23,898 nt of DNA from Gammaproteobacteria bacterium (GTDB lineage Bacteria > Pseudomonadota > Gammaproteobacteria > Enterobacterales > Psychrobiaceae), in contig JABSRS010000002.1 in the NCBI GenBank assembly GCA_013214885.1, positions 1 to 23,898 on the forward strand. Reading direction: 5' to 3'. Below the pieces are notes generated by a model. The model was given only the letters and a program-made list of their open reading frames with translations. It was not told the origin of the DNA and did no database searches. Shown piece after piece: positions 7,801-15,990 of this stretch (position 1 is its first letter; each line of letters starts with the position of its first letter). The position numbers and the translations under genes are program-made.

Positions 7801-7827
7801 TAATCAGGTAATAGCTATTATTGATTA
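7801..7827. terminator. AT-rich hairpin between convergent genes
   Basis: TAATCA (7801-7806) and TGATTA (7822-7827) enclose the perfect palindrome TAATAGCTATTA (7809-7820), giving a two-part stem that overlaps the LysR stop codon. It could act as a weak bidirectional terminator for the CapA-domain gene and the LysR gene, but it lacks GC pairs. Confidence 0.3.
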
Positions 7828-8712
7828 AGTTGGTTGCTCGCTAAGCTGGTTGACTATCTGGAGGAAATCAACAGCGGTGAGGGATAGGGCTTTATCTTCA
7901 ATATAGAGTGCTTTTAGGTTGAAATTCAAGGCGGGTTCAATGGTGGCAATGGCAACATTGTCACTCATGTTCCCTTGTGCGGTGTACTGGTCAATCACAC
8001 AAACTCCCATTTCTTGAGCGACCAAACGCGCTGCTAAAAAGTAGGTTTGAACCTTAATATTGGTATTAACCGCGATATCATCTTCGGCTAAACGACTCCA
8101 AATTAAATCACCGAGCGGGCCACTATCCCAGATCCCGATTACTTCATGGCTTTCCAACTGATCTAAGGTAATTGAAGTTGGTCGATGTGAAAATAAATCA
8201 ATTGGATACATCATCACTAACTGCGACTCGCAAATTGTCTGTTGTGTTACCCCTGGCAATGGCGGAGGTGAAAACATCAGTGCGAAGTCTATTTTATGTT
8301 CTAGCAATGCTTGCTGAACTTCATCGTTATGCATGGTTTGCAGGTTGATGTTGACATGAGGATGCTTTTTTTTATACATTGCGACGGCCTCTGGGATCAG
8401 GTTAAAACCCAATGCTGGAGTGAGTCCGATATTGATATTCCCCGTTTTTATTTTCTTTAAATTTATTGCTGAATTTCTCACAGACCTTATTTGTTTATAA
8501 ACCTTGTCGACCTCGCTAAATAACATCTGGGCTTCTCGGGTTGGGGTCAATCGACCCTTTACCCGATCAAACAGGGCAAAGCCGAGTTGCAGTTCGGCAT
8601 GGGCCAATACCTTGCTAACAGACGGCTGAGAAACATGTAAAAAGTTAGCGGCATTAGTAATTGAGCCTGTGACATAAATGGCGTGAAATACTTCGATATG
8701 ACGTAAGCGCAT
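7825..8712 (-). CDS. LysR-family transcriptional regulator (opine-regulator-like N-terminus)
   Basis: A 295-residue LysR-type regulator. The winged helix-turn-helix occupies residues 1-60 (SITNAANFLHVSQPSVSKVL, then LFDRVKGRLTPT), and the periplasmic-binding-protein-like effector domain about 90-290 (TGNINIGLTPALGFNLIPEA). The N-terminal wording (RHIEVFHAI, HAELQLGFALF) resembles the group that includes opine regulators NocR/OccR and LysR proteins found next to D-amino-acid deacylases; this subgroup placement is from memory. It is divergent from the TonB-receptor gene over 359 bp containing a perfect palindrome, the usual layout for autoregulation plus control of the neighbour. The ATG at 8712 has AGGA 8 nt upstream. 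The effector is unknown; a D-amino acid or N-acyl amino acid would suit the locus. Confidence 0.9.
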   Translation of the reverse strand: MRLRHIEVFHAIYVTGSITNAANFLHVSQPSVSKVLAHAELQLGFALFDRVKGRLTPTREAQMLFSEVDKVYKQIRSVRNSAINLKKIKTGNINIGLTPALGFNLIPEAVAMYKKKHPHVNINLQTMHNDEVQQALLEHKIDFALMFSPPPLPGVTQQTICESQLVMMYPIDLFSHRPTSITLDQLESHEVIGIWDSGPLGDLIWSRLAEDDIAVNTNIKVQTYFLAARLVAQEMGVCVIDQYTAQGNMSDNVAIATIEPALNFNLKALYIEDKALSLTAVDFLQIVNQLSEQPT

Positions 8713-9071
8713 AATAAGAGTCCTGTGATGAAAATAATAATGCCGACTATGACCACTGAATTGAATAATCGCTGAGAAATTTTTGGCGCGACGGTATACC
8801 TAGGATCATTGGTCATGGCTATCAAGATAACATCGCTAATAGCCATTGTATTTTAATATAAATTTAACATGATATAACCCAAGGTTATAGTATTGTAATA
8901 AAGGGGTAATTGTTTTTGATATTGAACCATGTCAAAACTATAACCGAAGTTTAATTGTTGCTGTATTAAGTTGTTGTGTTACAAAAATGTTTTTAATTAG
9001 TCATTTGTAAACTTAAAAAATACTGCGGCAAGATAGTATCTATTCTAATAAATATAACAACAGAGGCAGCT
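8713..9071. promoter_or_regulatory. Divergent regulatory region between LysR and TonB-receptor genes
   Basis: 359 bp without genes, AT-rich, expected to carry both divergent promoters. Its clearest element is the palindrome at 8873-8889, with a degenerate second copy at 8939-8955, 66 bp (about six helical turns) centre to centre. I cannot place -35/-10 hexamers with confidence. Confidence 0.6.
8873..8889. promoter_or_regulatory. Perfect 7-3-7 palindrome, candidate LysR operator
   Basis: TATAACC-CAA-GGTTATA is a perfect inverted repeat of LysR-box type (ATAAC...GTTAT with dyad symmetry) in the lysR/TonB-receptor intergenic region. A second site at 8939-8955 keeps the left arm TATAACC and a 3-bp spacer, with a degraded right arm (GTTTAAT), like the strong recognition site plus weaker activation site seen at many LysR targets. 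Confidence 0.6.
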
Positions 9072-11918
9072 ATGACTGTGAGATATATGAAAACTACATT
9101 AACCCCGAAATTTAAGTTAAAACACCTTAGCATTTGTGTCTTAGCCGCATTATCATCACAGCTGGTTAGCGCCGCAGAAACTGATAAAGAAAAATCCATT
9201 GAACGTATTACGGTGACGGGCTCGAATATTAAACGGGCCGCTGATGTCGGGTCATTACCTATCACCGCCTTAAGCGAGCAGGATATTGAAAATACCGCAG
9301 CGATGACTGGTGATGAACTATTGCGGTCGATCCCACAAATCGGTGAAGTTAACTTTGGCGGAGCGACTGGTAATGGTGGCGTTAATGACGCCCGTGGTGA
9401 TGTTTCATCGATCAACTTACGTGGTGTCGGCTCTGGTAATACGTTAACTCTGTTAAATGGTCGTCGTTTAGTGACTCACCCTGGCACCCAGTCAGAAAAT
9501 TTTGTGCCTGTTTCTACTGTCAATGCCAATACCTTACCTGTTTCTGGTTTGCGCTCACTGGAAGTTTTAAGAGATGGTGCTGCAGCAATTTACGGTTCTG
9601 ATGCTGTCGCTGGTGTGGTTAATTATCTGTTAAAAGATGATTATACTGGTTCTCGGGTCAGCTTATCTTATGGTGGTTCAGAAGGTACACCACTTGATGA
9701 AACCACCTTTAGTTATTTAACTGGTTTTGATTTCAACGAAGATAAGACTCACATCACCGCCTCTTTTACTTATTACAAGCGCAATGGCATGATGGCGAGT
9801 GAGCGAGCATATTCAGCTAGCCACGATCTAAGAAATTATCCTGGACTACCAGAGGCGTTTGTTGGCGATACTCAGTTGGATAATCGTTCGACGGCAACCC
9901 CTTGGGGCGATTTTAGTTCTGATACCCTCGGCAGATTCCATTTGCAACCAGATACCGAATCGGGTTGTGTCGTAGCGTTAGACGGCGGGATTTGTGCCGA
10001 CAGTGGTAGTTATCCCCGTGATCAACGTTTCGACCGTGGGACAACCCGGTCATTGGTTTCTGATGTTAATCGACTCAATTTCTATAGTTACATAACCCAT
10101 CAGATAAGCCCTGATTTAGAATTTTTCTCCGAACTAACGTATTACACCGCCGAGGCTAAAAGAACTCGCGAGCAAACGCATAACTTGAGTGCCCAACGCT
10201 TTAAAATTTCAGCTGATGCCGCTTTTAATCCATTTAATGAACAGGTCAGTTTGCGTAGCTACCGTGCTATTGATACAGGTCCTCGTAATATCGAAGTTGA
10301 TGATGACAGTTACCGGATCTTGGGTGGTTTAAAGGGGGAGTGGGGTAATTGGTATTGGGAAACTGCGGCATTTTATACTGCAGCTAAAACTAACGATCGG
10401 GCTAATCGGATCCAGGCTAGCGCATTCCAGGCGGCTATTAATAATACTGATGCGGCTTTAGCATATAACATCTTTACCGGTGGTGATATCAATAACCCTA
10501 ATAGCGGTGACAGCACCCTAAACCCGCAAAGTGTTATCGATCAGTTTATGGTTAATGTCTCACGTGATTCTAAAACCAGTTTGGCATCGGTTGACTTTAA
10601 GGTCAGTAATGGTGAGTTATGGAGTTTACCTGCTGGTGACGTCGGGGTTGCAATTGGTGTTGAATTTAGACATGAAACATTTGAAGATGACCGTGATGAT
10701 CTGTTAGATGGTCGTCATCCATTTGTTGACCAGGTAACTGGCGTACAGCTATCAGGCAGTGATGTGCTTGGGAGCAGCCCAACACCAGATTCAAAAGCAG
10801 ATCGCGATGTCAGCTCTGCCTTTGTTGAATTTTTGGTGCCACTAGTCGATGCTGGTGATCACTACGTTGAAATGCAGTTAGCGGCTAGGTATGAGAATTT
10901 CTCTGATGTCGGGGATGCGCTAAAACCAAAAGTTGCTCTATATTGGGAGACGTCAGAATGGTTAAGCTTACGCGCTTCATATGCTGGAGGTTTCCGTGCT
11001 CCAGGTTTACCTCAGGTATCAGCAGAAGGCGTGCCACGCTCAAATAACTTATATGATCCAGTACTCGATGATAGCTATGGCATTGTTGATATTCGCAGTG
11101 GTAATACCAATCTTAAACCTGAGGATGATACTAATACCTCATTTGGTTTTGTACTTGAGCCATTAGATGACCTAACTATCACTATGGATGTGTGGAAAAT
11201 TAAACAAAAAGATTTAGTAGGGATATTGCCTGGTTCTTCTCATCTGTTGTATGACTCATTGTTACGCAGTGAAGGTTCGAGCAACAAGGCAGTGATCCGC
11301 GATGCCACTACCAATGAAGTAATACAAATTAACAATGATTATTTGAACCTTGGGGTAAGAAATATCGCAGGGATAGATTTTAGTCTGATTTATGATTGGG
11401 AAACTAACTTTGGTGATTGGGAATTTACCTTAAACGCTGCTAAATTAACTAAATTTGAACAAGAAGCCGATGCTATTTCCGCTAAGCTGTTGGTGGCTCA
11501 GGCTGCGGGTAATTCAGCGGTTCCTAGCGACAGAACAGTTGCTGGCGCTGGTGATTTGATTAAGCAAAATGGTCGCCCAGAATTACGAGCGCGCGCCTCG
11601 CTAAACTGGCGCTACAATCAATGGGGCGCAGGAATTAGCTCTAAGTATGTTAGTGAGGTAATAGATACCAGCACTACCGCTAAGGTTGATGGTGAGATAA
11701 TAACCCTACCAGTGGCGAGCTATACTACCGTTAACTTGCATGCTGATTATCGATTTGAAGGCGATGGTTGGTTAAAGCGTAGCAAGATCCGCTTTGGAGT
11801 ACGAAATATTGGTGATAAAGAACCACCATTAGCGGATCAATTAGCTCATGGTTATTTCGGTTCACTACACTCAAATCGAGGTCGCTACTTTTATATTAGA
11901 ATGAGTAAGAAATTCTAA
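9072..11918 (+). CDS. TonB-dependent outer-membrane receptor
   Basis: A 948-residue outer-membrane transporter driven by TonB-ExbBD. It has a signal peptide (1 to about 34, ending LVSAA), a TonB-box-like segment (IERITVTGSNIKR, 43-55), a plug domain (about 57-190; LRGVGSGNTLTLLNGRRL and EVLRDGAAAIYGSDAVAGVVN are typical) and a long 22-strand barrel ending in the terminal Phe expected of a BAM substrate (MSKKF). The family imports siderophores, vitamins, sugars and peptides; the ITVTGSNIKR type is greatly expanded in Alteromonadales and often sits beside hydrolases for its substrate. Here it precedes a carboxypeptidase/D-aminoacylase lipoprotein, so a peptide or N-acyl amino acid substrate is inferred. 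The ATG at 9072 follows AGAGG; an in-frame ATG at 9087 is an alternative. A terminator follows at 11949-11974. Confidence 0.93.
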   Translation: MTVRYMKTTLTPKFKLKHLSICVLAALSSQLVSAAETDKEKSIERITVTGSNIKRAADVGSLPITALSEQDIENTAAMTGDELLRSIPQIGEVNFGGATGNGGVNDARGDVSSINLRGVGSGNTLTLLNGRRLVTHPGTQSENFVPVSTVNANTLPVSGLRSLEVLRDGAAAIYGSDAVAGVVNYLLKDDYTGSRVSLSYGGSEGTPLDETTFSYLTGFDFNEDKTHITASFTYYKRNGMMASERAYSASHDLRNYPGLPEAFVGDTQLDNRSTATPWGDFSSDTLGRFHLQPDTESGCVVALDGGICADSGSYPRDQRFDRGTTRSLVSDVNRLNFYSYITHQISPDLEFFSELTYYTAEAKRTREQTHNLSAQRFKISADAAFNPFNEQVSLRSYRAIDTGPRNIEVDDDSYRILGGLKGEWGNWYWETAAFYTAAKTNDRANRIQASAFQAAINNTDAALAYNIFTGGDINNPNSGDSTLNPQSVIDQFMVNVSRDSKTSLASVDFKVSNGELWSLPAGDVGVAIGVEFRHETFEDDRDDLLDGRHPFVDQVTGVQLSGSDVLGSSPTPDSKADRDVSSAFVEFLVPLVDAGDHYVEMQLAARYENFSDVGDALKPKVALYWETSEWLSLRASYAGGFRAPGLPQVSAEGVPRSNNLYDPVLDDSYGIVDIRSGNTNLKPEDDTNTSFGFVLEPLDDLTITMDVWKIKQKDLVGILPGSSHLLYDSLLRSEGSSNKAVIRDATTNEVIQINNDYLNLGVRNIAGIDFSLIYDWETNFGDWEFTLNAAKLTKFEQEADAISAKLLVAQAAGNSAVPSDRTVAGAGDLIKQNGRPELRARASLNWRYNQWGAGISSKYVSEVIDTSTTAKVDGEIITLPVASYTTVNLHADYRFEGDGWLKRSKIRFGVRNIGDKEPPLADQLAHGYFGSLHSNRGRYFYIRMSKKF

Positions 11919-11948
11919 TTATTGAGCGCAATTAAACTTAACTGTTCC

Positions 11949-11974
11949 AAGGCTCGATATATTCGAGCCTTTTT
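11949..11974 (+). terminator. Rho-independent terminator after the TonB-receptor gene
   Basis: AAGGCTCGA (11949-11957) pairs with TCGAGCCTT (11963-11971) around a TATAT loop, with T residues running to 11974. It separates the receptor from the fusion lipoprotein 36 bp later, so read-through or a separate promoter would be needed for the latter. Confidence 0.85.
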
Positions 11975-12010
11975 GTTATACCAATTTTATTATTATGACA
12001 GGAAAAAATT

Positions 12011-14653
12011 ATGCGATACCTATCAATTCTAATCGCCTTACTCTTGGTTGGTTGTAACAACCTTTCGAATGCTGACAACTCATGTCAGCAACCTGATTTA
12101 AATATCGAGTATGACTTTGACAATGCACGGGTGAATGAGTGTCGGCGGATCAGCGATAATCTGATCGTCATTACTATTACTCCAGAAAATAGCCCGATCA
12201 ATAATAGTCCGTGGTATGCGTTTAAGGCATCCTCATTGACTGAAAAAACTATCGAGGTGGTGATTAATTATCGTGGTGGCGATCATCGCTATCAACCAAA
12301 ATTAACCTTGGACGGTAATAATTGGCAAGCGATCGAGCATCAAGCTGACAAAGACTCGGTGCGCTTTAATTTGTCGCTGAGCAGCAAACCAGTCACTGTT
12401 GCCGCGCAAGAAATCATTACCAATGATGATTATCGGCAGTGGATGCAGCAATTAGCACGACATGACTCGGTCAGTTATACCACACTGGGGCTGTCGACCC
12501 AGCAACGCGAGATTGGCCAGCTTGAAATCACTGGTCAAGGTAATGAATGGTTGGTTATTTTGGGGCGACAACACCCACCTGAAGTGACTGGGGCTTTGGC
12601 GTTGTTGCCATTTGTTGAATATTTGCTGCAAGATAACGCACAGACTCGGGCATTTAGGCAGCGTTTTAATATCTTGGTTATTCCAGATCTAAACCCCGAT
12701 GGCGTTGCGTTGGGTAATTGGCGCCATAATGCCAACGGTGTTGATTTAAATCGAGACTGGAAAGAGTTTAAGCAAATTGAATCATGGTTAGTTAGAGACA
12801 AGCTAGTGTCAATTACTCAGCAGGGTGGCAAAATAGTTTATGCCGTTGATTTCCATTCGACCCGCCACAATGTCTTTTACACGATGCCTGGGGATTATGG
12901 GTTAAGTCCTGCACTACTTTCACAGCAGTGGTTAGGTAACTTGGCTCAGCAGGCCGCTCCTTTTGTAGTAACCCAAAAACCAGGTAATAATCCAGATAAA
13001 GGGGTCTTTAAACAATACATCGCCGATGCATTTGGGGCCCATGCTATTACCTATGAAATGGGCGATCATACCGATCGTACGGTCATCACCGATATTGCAA
13101 ACCAAGCCAGTGAAACTCTAATGGCCACTTTATTAGCGACCCCTGCTGCTGCGTTCGAAAAAACTATGCCGTTGTCAGTTGATCTGTTAATAAGTGCGAG
13201 CAAGGTATTTGTCGGAGATGGCAGTGCTGGCAAGGCCCTCGACATTGGGATTTGCGGTGAATTGATATGCGCAATTAGCGAGCGCGGTGAGGTTGATTAT
13301 CAGGCCGCACGCCGAATAACTAGTGAAGATTTAATCGTTAGCCCAGGTTTTATCGATGCTCATACCCATAGTCTACAAGAGCTACTGAGTAAGGATGAAA
13401 ATGCCAATCTTAATTATCTGACCCAGGGTGTCACAACCGTGGTCAATGGTAACGATGGCAGTGGTCCAGTCGATATAAAGGCAATGACTCAGCGTTTATT
13501 AAATAACGGCATCGGCACTAATACGGCATTACTAGTTGGTCATGGCAGCATTAGAAAGCAAGTGTTGGGCTTGGCCGAACGCCATGCCAAGACTGATGAA
13601 ATTAAACAAATGCAGGCACTGACTGAGCAGGCGATGAGTGATGGTGCTATTGGATTGTCGAGCGGGCTCTATTATGTGCCTGGTATCTTTGCTGATACTG
13701 CTGAAGTGGTGGCATTGGCAAAAGTTGCGGCTAAATATAATGGCATATATGACACTCACTTACGCGATGAAAGTACCTTCAATATTGGATTTGGTGAAGC
13801 CGTTGCCGAGGCCATCGAAATTGCTAAGCAGGCAGATATTCATTTACACATCGCCCATATCAAAGCATTAGGGGTTGATGTGTGGGGGCAAAGTGTCCCG
13901 ATCATCAAACAGATTGAAGCCGGGCAACAGCAGGGCGTTAGTATTTCAGCCGATCAATACCCATGGCAGGCTTCTGGTACTCATTTACGCAGTGCAGTAG
14001 TCCCTAAATGGGTCATGGCTGATTCAATAACAGCCTTCCATCAACGATTAAATGATCCGAAATTGTTACCGAAAATTCGCGCTGAGATTATTGAGAATAT
14101 TCGCCGCCGCGGTGGTGCTGAGGCTTTACTGTTTACTGTTAGCGACGATCTGGCTCTGGTAGGAAACACGTTAGAACAAGTGGCCAAATTACGTCAGCAA
14201 TCAGTAGTTGAAACGGTGATTGAGTTAGTCCAGGGCAATAAGATCAGAGTTGCCTCGTTTAATATGTCGGCGACTGATATTGAAAACTTCATGGTCAAGC
14301 CTTGGGTTGTTACTTCATCTGACGGTACCGATGGCCATCCCAGAAAGTATGCCAGTTTCCCTAAGAAATATCGCCAATATGTGGTTGAAAAAAAGCTGTT
14401 GTCGTTAGCTCAGTTTATAATGCAAAGCAGTGCAAAGACTGCGCAAGTCCTTAAACTTAAAAAACGCGGTCTGTTGGCTGTTGGAAACTATGCCGATATC
14501 GTGATGTTTAACCCTGATAAATTTAGCGATCAAGCAACTTTCAGTCAATGGAACACCCTGTCACAAGGCGTTGAATACGTGATGGTCAATGGTCAGATTG
14601 CTATCGATGGTGGAAAATTTAACAATGTGTTTAATGGCAAGGTAGTTAAATAA
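12011..14653 (+). CDS. Lipoprotein fusing M14 zinc carboxypeptidase and D-aminoacylase (N-acyl-D-amino-acid deacylase)
   Basis: An 880-residue two-enzyme lipoprotein. The lipobox ends at C15 (LLLVGC), so it is membrane-anchored and probably periplasmic. Residues about 135-380 are an M14-type metallocarboxypeptidase: Zn ligands H188 and E191 (RQHPPE), H282 (DFHSTRH); NPDG (228-231), R238 and GVDLNRDW (243-250); catalytic E349 (TYEMGDH). Residues about 388-880 are an amidohydrolase-superfamily D-aminoacylase: H451/H453 (GFIDAHTHS), H583 (DTHLRDES), H616 (HIAHIKALG), D771 (SSDGTDG) and a C-terminal return of the composite beta-domain. The conserved Cys of the GNCG motif is Asp482 here (GNDG). 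M14 enzymes include MpaA, which cuts the gamma-D-Glu-DAP bond of muropeptides; the deacylase would free a D-amino acid from an N-acyl group. Sequential action on one peptide is inferred. Substrates are untested; the domain calls are firm. Confidence 0.92.
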   Translation: MRYLSILIALLLVGCNNLSNADNSCQQPDLNIEYDFDNARVNECRRISDNLIVITITPENSPINNSPWYAFKASSLTEKTIEVVINYRGGDHRYQPKLTLDGNNWQAIEHQADKDSVRFNLSLSSKPVTVAAQEIITNDDYRQWMQQLARHDSVSYTTLGLSTQQREIGQLEITGQGNEWLVILGRQHPPEVTGALALLPFVEYLLQDNAQTRAFRQRFNILVIPDLNPDGVALGNWRHNANGVDLNRDWKEFKQIESWLVRDKLVSITQQGGKIVYAVDFHSTRHNVFYTMPGDYGLSPALLSQQWLGNLAQQAAPFVVTQKPGNNPDKGVFKQYIADAFGAHAITYEMGDHTDRTVITDIANQASETLMATLLATPAAAFEKTMPLSVDLLISASKVFVGDGSAGKALDIGICGELICAISERGEVDYQAARRITSEDLIVSPGFIDAHTHSLQELLSKDENANLNYLTQGVTTVVNGNDGSGPVDIKAMTQRLLNNGIGTNTALLVGHGSIRKQVLGLAERHAKTDEIKQMQALTEQAMSDGAIGLSSGLYYVPGIFADTAEVVALAKVAAKYNGIYDTHLRDESTFNIGFGEAVAEAIEIAKQADIHLHIAHIKALGVDVWGQSVPIIKQIEAGQQQGVSISADQYPWQASGTHLRSAVVPKWVMADSITAFHQRLNDPKLLPKIRAEIIENIRRRGGAEALLFTVSDDLALVGNTLEQVAKLRQQSVVETVIELVQGNKIRVASFNMSATDIENFMVKPWVVTSSDGTDGHPRKYASFPKKYRQYVVEKKLLSLAQFIMQSSAKTAQVLKLKKRGLLAVGNYADIVMFNPDKFSDQATFSQWNTLSQGVEYVMVNGQIAIDGGKFNNVFNGKVVK

Positions 14654-14680
14654 TTTAGAAAATACAGATAAAACACATAT

Positions 14681-14718
14681 AAAAGGCCCCAACACTCATC
14701 GAGTTTTGGGGCCTTTTT
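14681..14718. terminator. Bidirectional terminator between the fusion lipoprotein and gltS
   Basis: AAAAGGCCCCAA (14681-14692) pairs perfectly with TTGGGGCCTTTT (14706-14717); after one mismatch, ACTC (14694-14697) pairs with GAGT (14701-14704) around a 3-nt loop. The flanking A and T tracts make it functional on both strands, suiting the convergent genes. Confidence 0.95.
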
Positions 14719-14733
14719 ATCGGTCGATATCGT

Positions 14734-15936
14734 TTAGCTAATAAAGCTCAAATAAAACTGAATAACCAAGGCGTTGGTTATATCAATAAAGAATGCGCCA
14801 ACTAGCGGTACCACTAAAAATGCCTGTGGCGAAGGACCATGACGAGCAACCAACGCTTCCATATTAGCCACCGCTGTCGGTGTTGCCCCTAAGCCAAAAC
14901 CACAATGTCCGCCAGCCATAATCGCTGCATTATAATTTTTACCCATTATTCTAAAGGTAATAAAATAAGCGAACAGCATCAGCACTATGGCTTGAGCCAA
15001 GATAATCATAACCATTGGTCCAGCTAAGTTAGCCAGTTCCCATACTTTTAACGACATCAGTGCCATCGCCAAGAAGATCGACAGTGCCATCGTGCCCCAC
15101 AAGTCGATGCAGGCACGGCTAATTGAATACAACTTAGAAAAATCACATAGATTGGTTGCTACTACGCCAAAAAGTAATGGCATTAAAAACGATGGTAACA
15201 CTAAGCCCGCAGACTTTAGTGCGGTATAAGCTAGGTCACCAGCAACCATACAAGTCAAAATAACAAATAGGGTTTCCATCATTTTTTTCGGAGTCACTAA
15301 ATCGTGATCTTCTGGATTAAAAGTGACGGTGTCATCTAATTCTTCGTGGAATTCATCGGCTTTTAAATTGTAGCGTTTGATTAATCGTTTGCTAACAGGT
15401 CCACCAACTAGTCCACCTAAAACCAGCCCCATGGTGGCAGCTGCCATGGCTAGTTCGAATATCCCACCAGGCATATTGTATTGTTCGATAAATAAATCGG
15501 CATAAGTAGCACCATTGCCATGACCTCCTGATAAGGTAACTGATCCAGCAATTAACCCCAATATTGGATCCATGCCACTGGCCATCGCCAGAGATATACC
15601 TAACGCATTTTGGATAAATAAATAACCCGTTGCCACTGCCAAAAATAACACCACTTTTGGGCCGCCTTTAAGCAATAACTTAAAACTTGCTCCAAGACCA
15701 ACTGTGGTGAAAAAGATCGTCATCAATGGGCCTTTAAGACTCATATCAAAGATAACGTGAAAATTAAACCAGCTGTGTGCCAGTGCTGCCAGCAACGAAA
15801 AAACGATGCCTCCAACAACCGGCTCTGGAATATTATTATTGCGTAAAAATGCAATTTTGCTGTTACAGAAGTAACCTGCAAAAAGAATTAATAGTGCAAC
15901 TAGTAATGTTTCGATAATGCCAACTTCAATATCCAT
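14734..15936 (-). CDS. gltS: Sodium/glutamate symporter, ESS family
   Basis: A 400-residue inner-membrane protein matching GltS in length (E. coli 401) and in its two inverted five-helix halves. Each half carries the re-entrant-loop signature: SGGHGNGATYAD (136-147) and AGGHCGFGLGATPTAVAN (341-358), separated by a hydrophilic cytoplasmic loop (about 185-218). GltS imports glutamate with Na+; the E. coli protein accepts both L- and D-glutamate. The gene follows the PLP decarboxylase by 54 bp on the same strand, so uptake and decarboxylation are probably co-expressed, and it ends at a shared bidirectional terminator. An AGAGGA ribosome-binding sequence lies somewhat far (about 12 nt) from the ATG. 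Other ESS substrates cannot be excluded. Confidence 0.93.
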   Translation of the reverse strand: MDIEVGIIETLLVALLILFAGYFCNSKIAFLRNNNIPEPVVGGIVFSLLAALAHSWFNFHVIFDMSLKGPLMTIFFTTVGLGASFKLLLKGGPKVVLFLAVATGYLFIQNALGISLAMASGMDPILGLIAGSVTLSGGHGNGATYADLFIEQYNMPGGIFELAMAAATMGLVLGGLVGGPVSKRLIKRYNLKADEFHEELDDTVTFNPEDHDLVTPKKMMETLFVILTCMVAGDLAYTALKSAGLVLPSFLMPLLFGVVATNLCDFSKLYSISRACIDLWGTMALSIFLAMALMSLKVWELANLAGPMVMIILAQAIVLMLFAYFITFRIMGKNYNAAIMAGGHCGFGLGATPTAVANMEALVARHGPSPQAFLVVPLVGAFFIDITNALVIQFYLSFIS

Positions 15937-15990
15937 GGTAGGTCATGTTCCTCTTGTTATTATTATTTGGGGTGGGACCAATCGAAGCCG

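Noticed and set aside
8559..8846. 95-codon ORF over the LysR 5' end
   Set aside because: Out of frame with the LysR gene and without independent support; its hydrophobic run is a by-product of AT-rich intergenic sequence.
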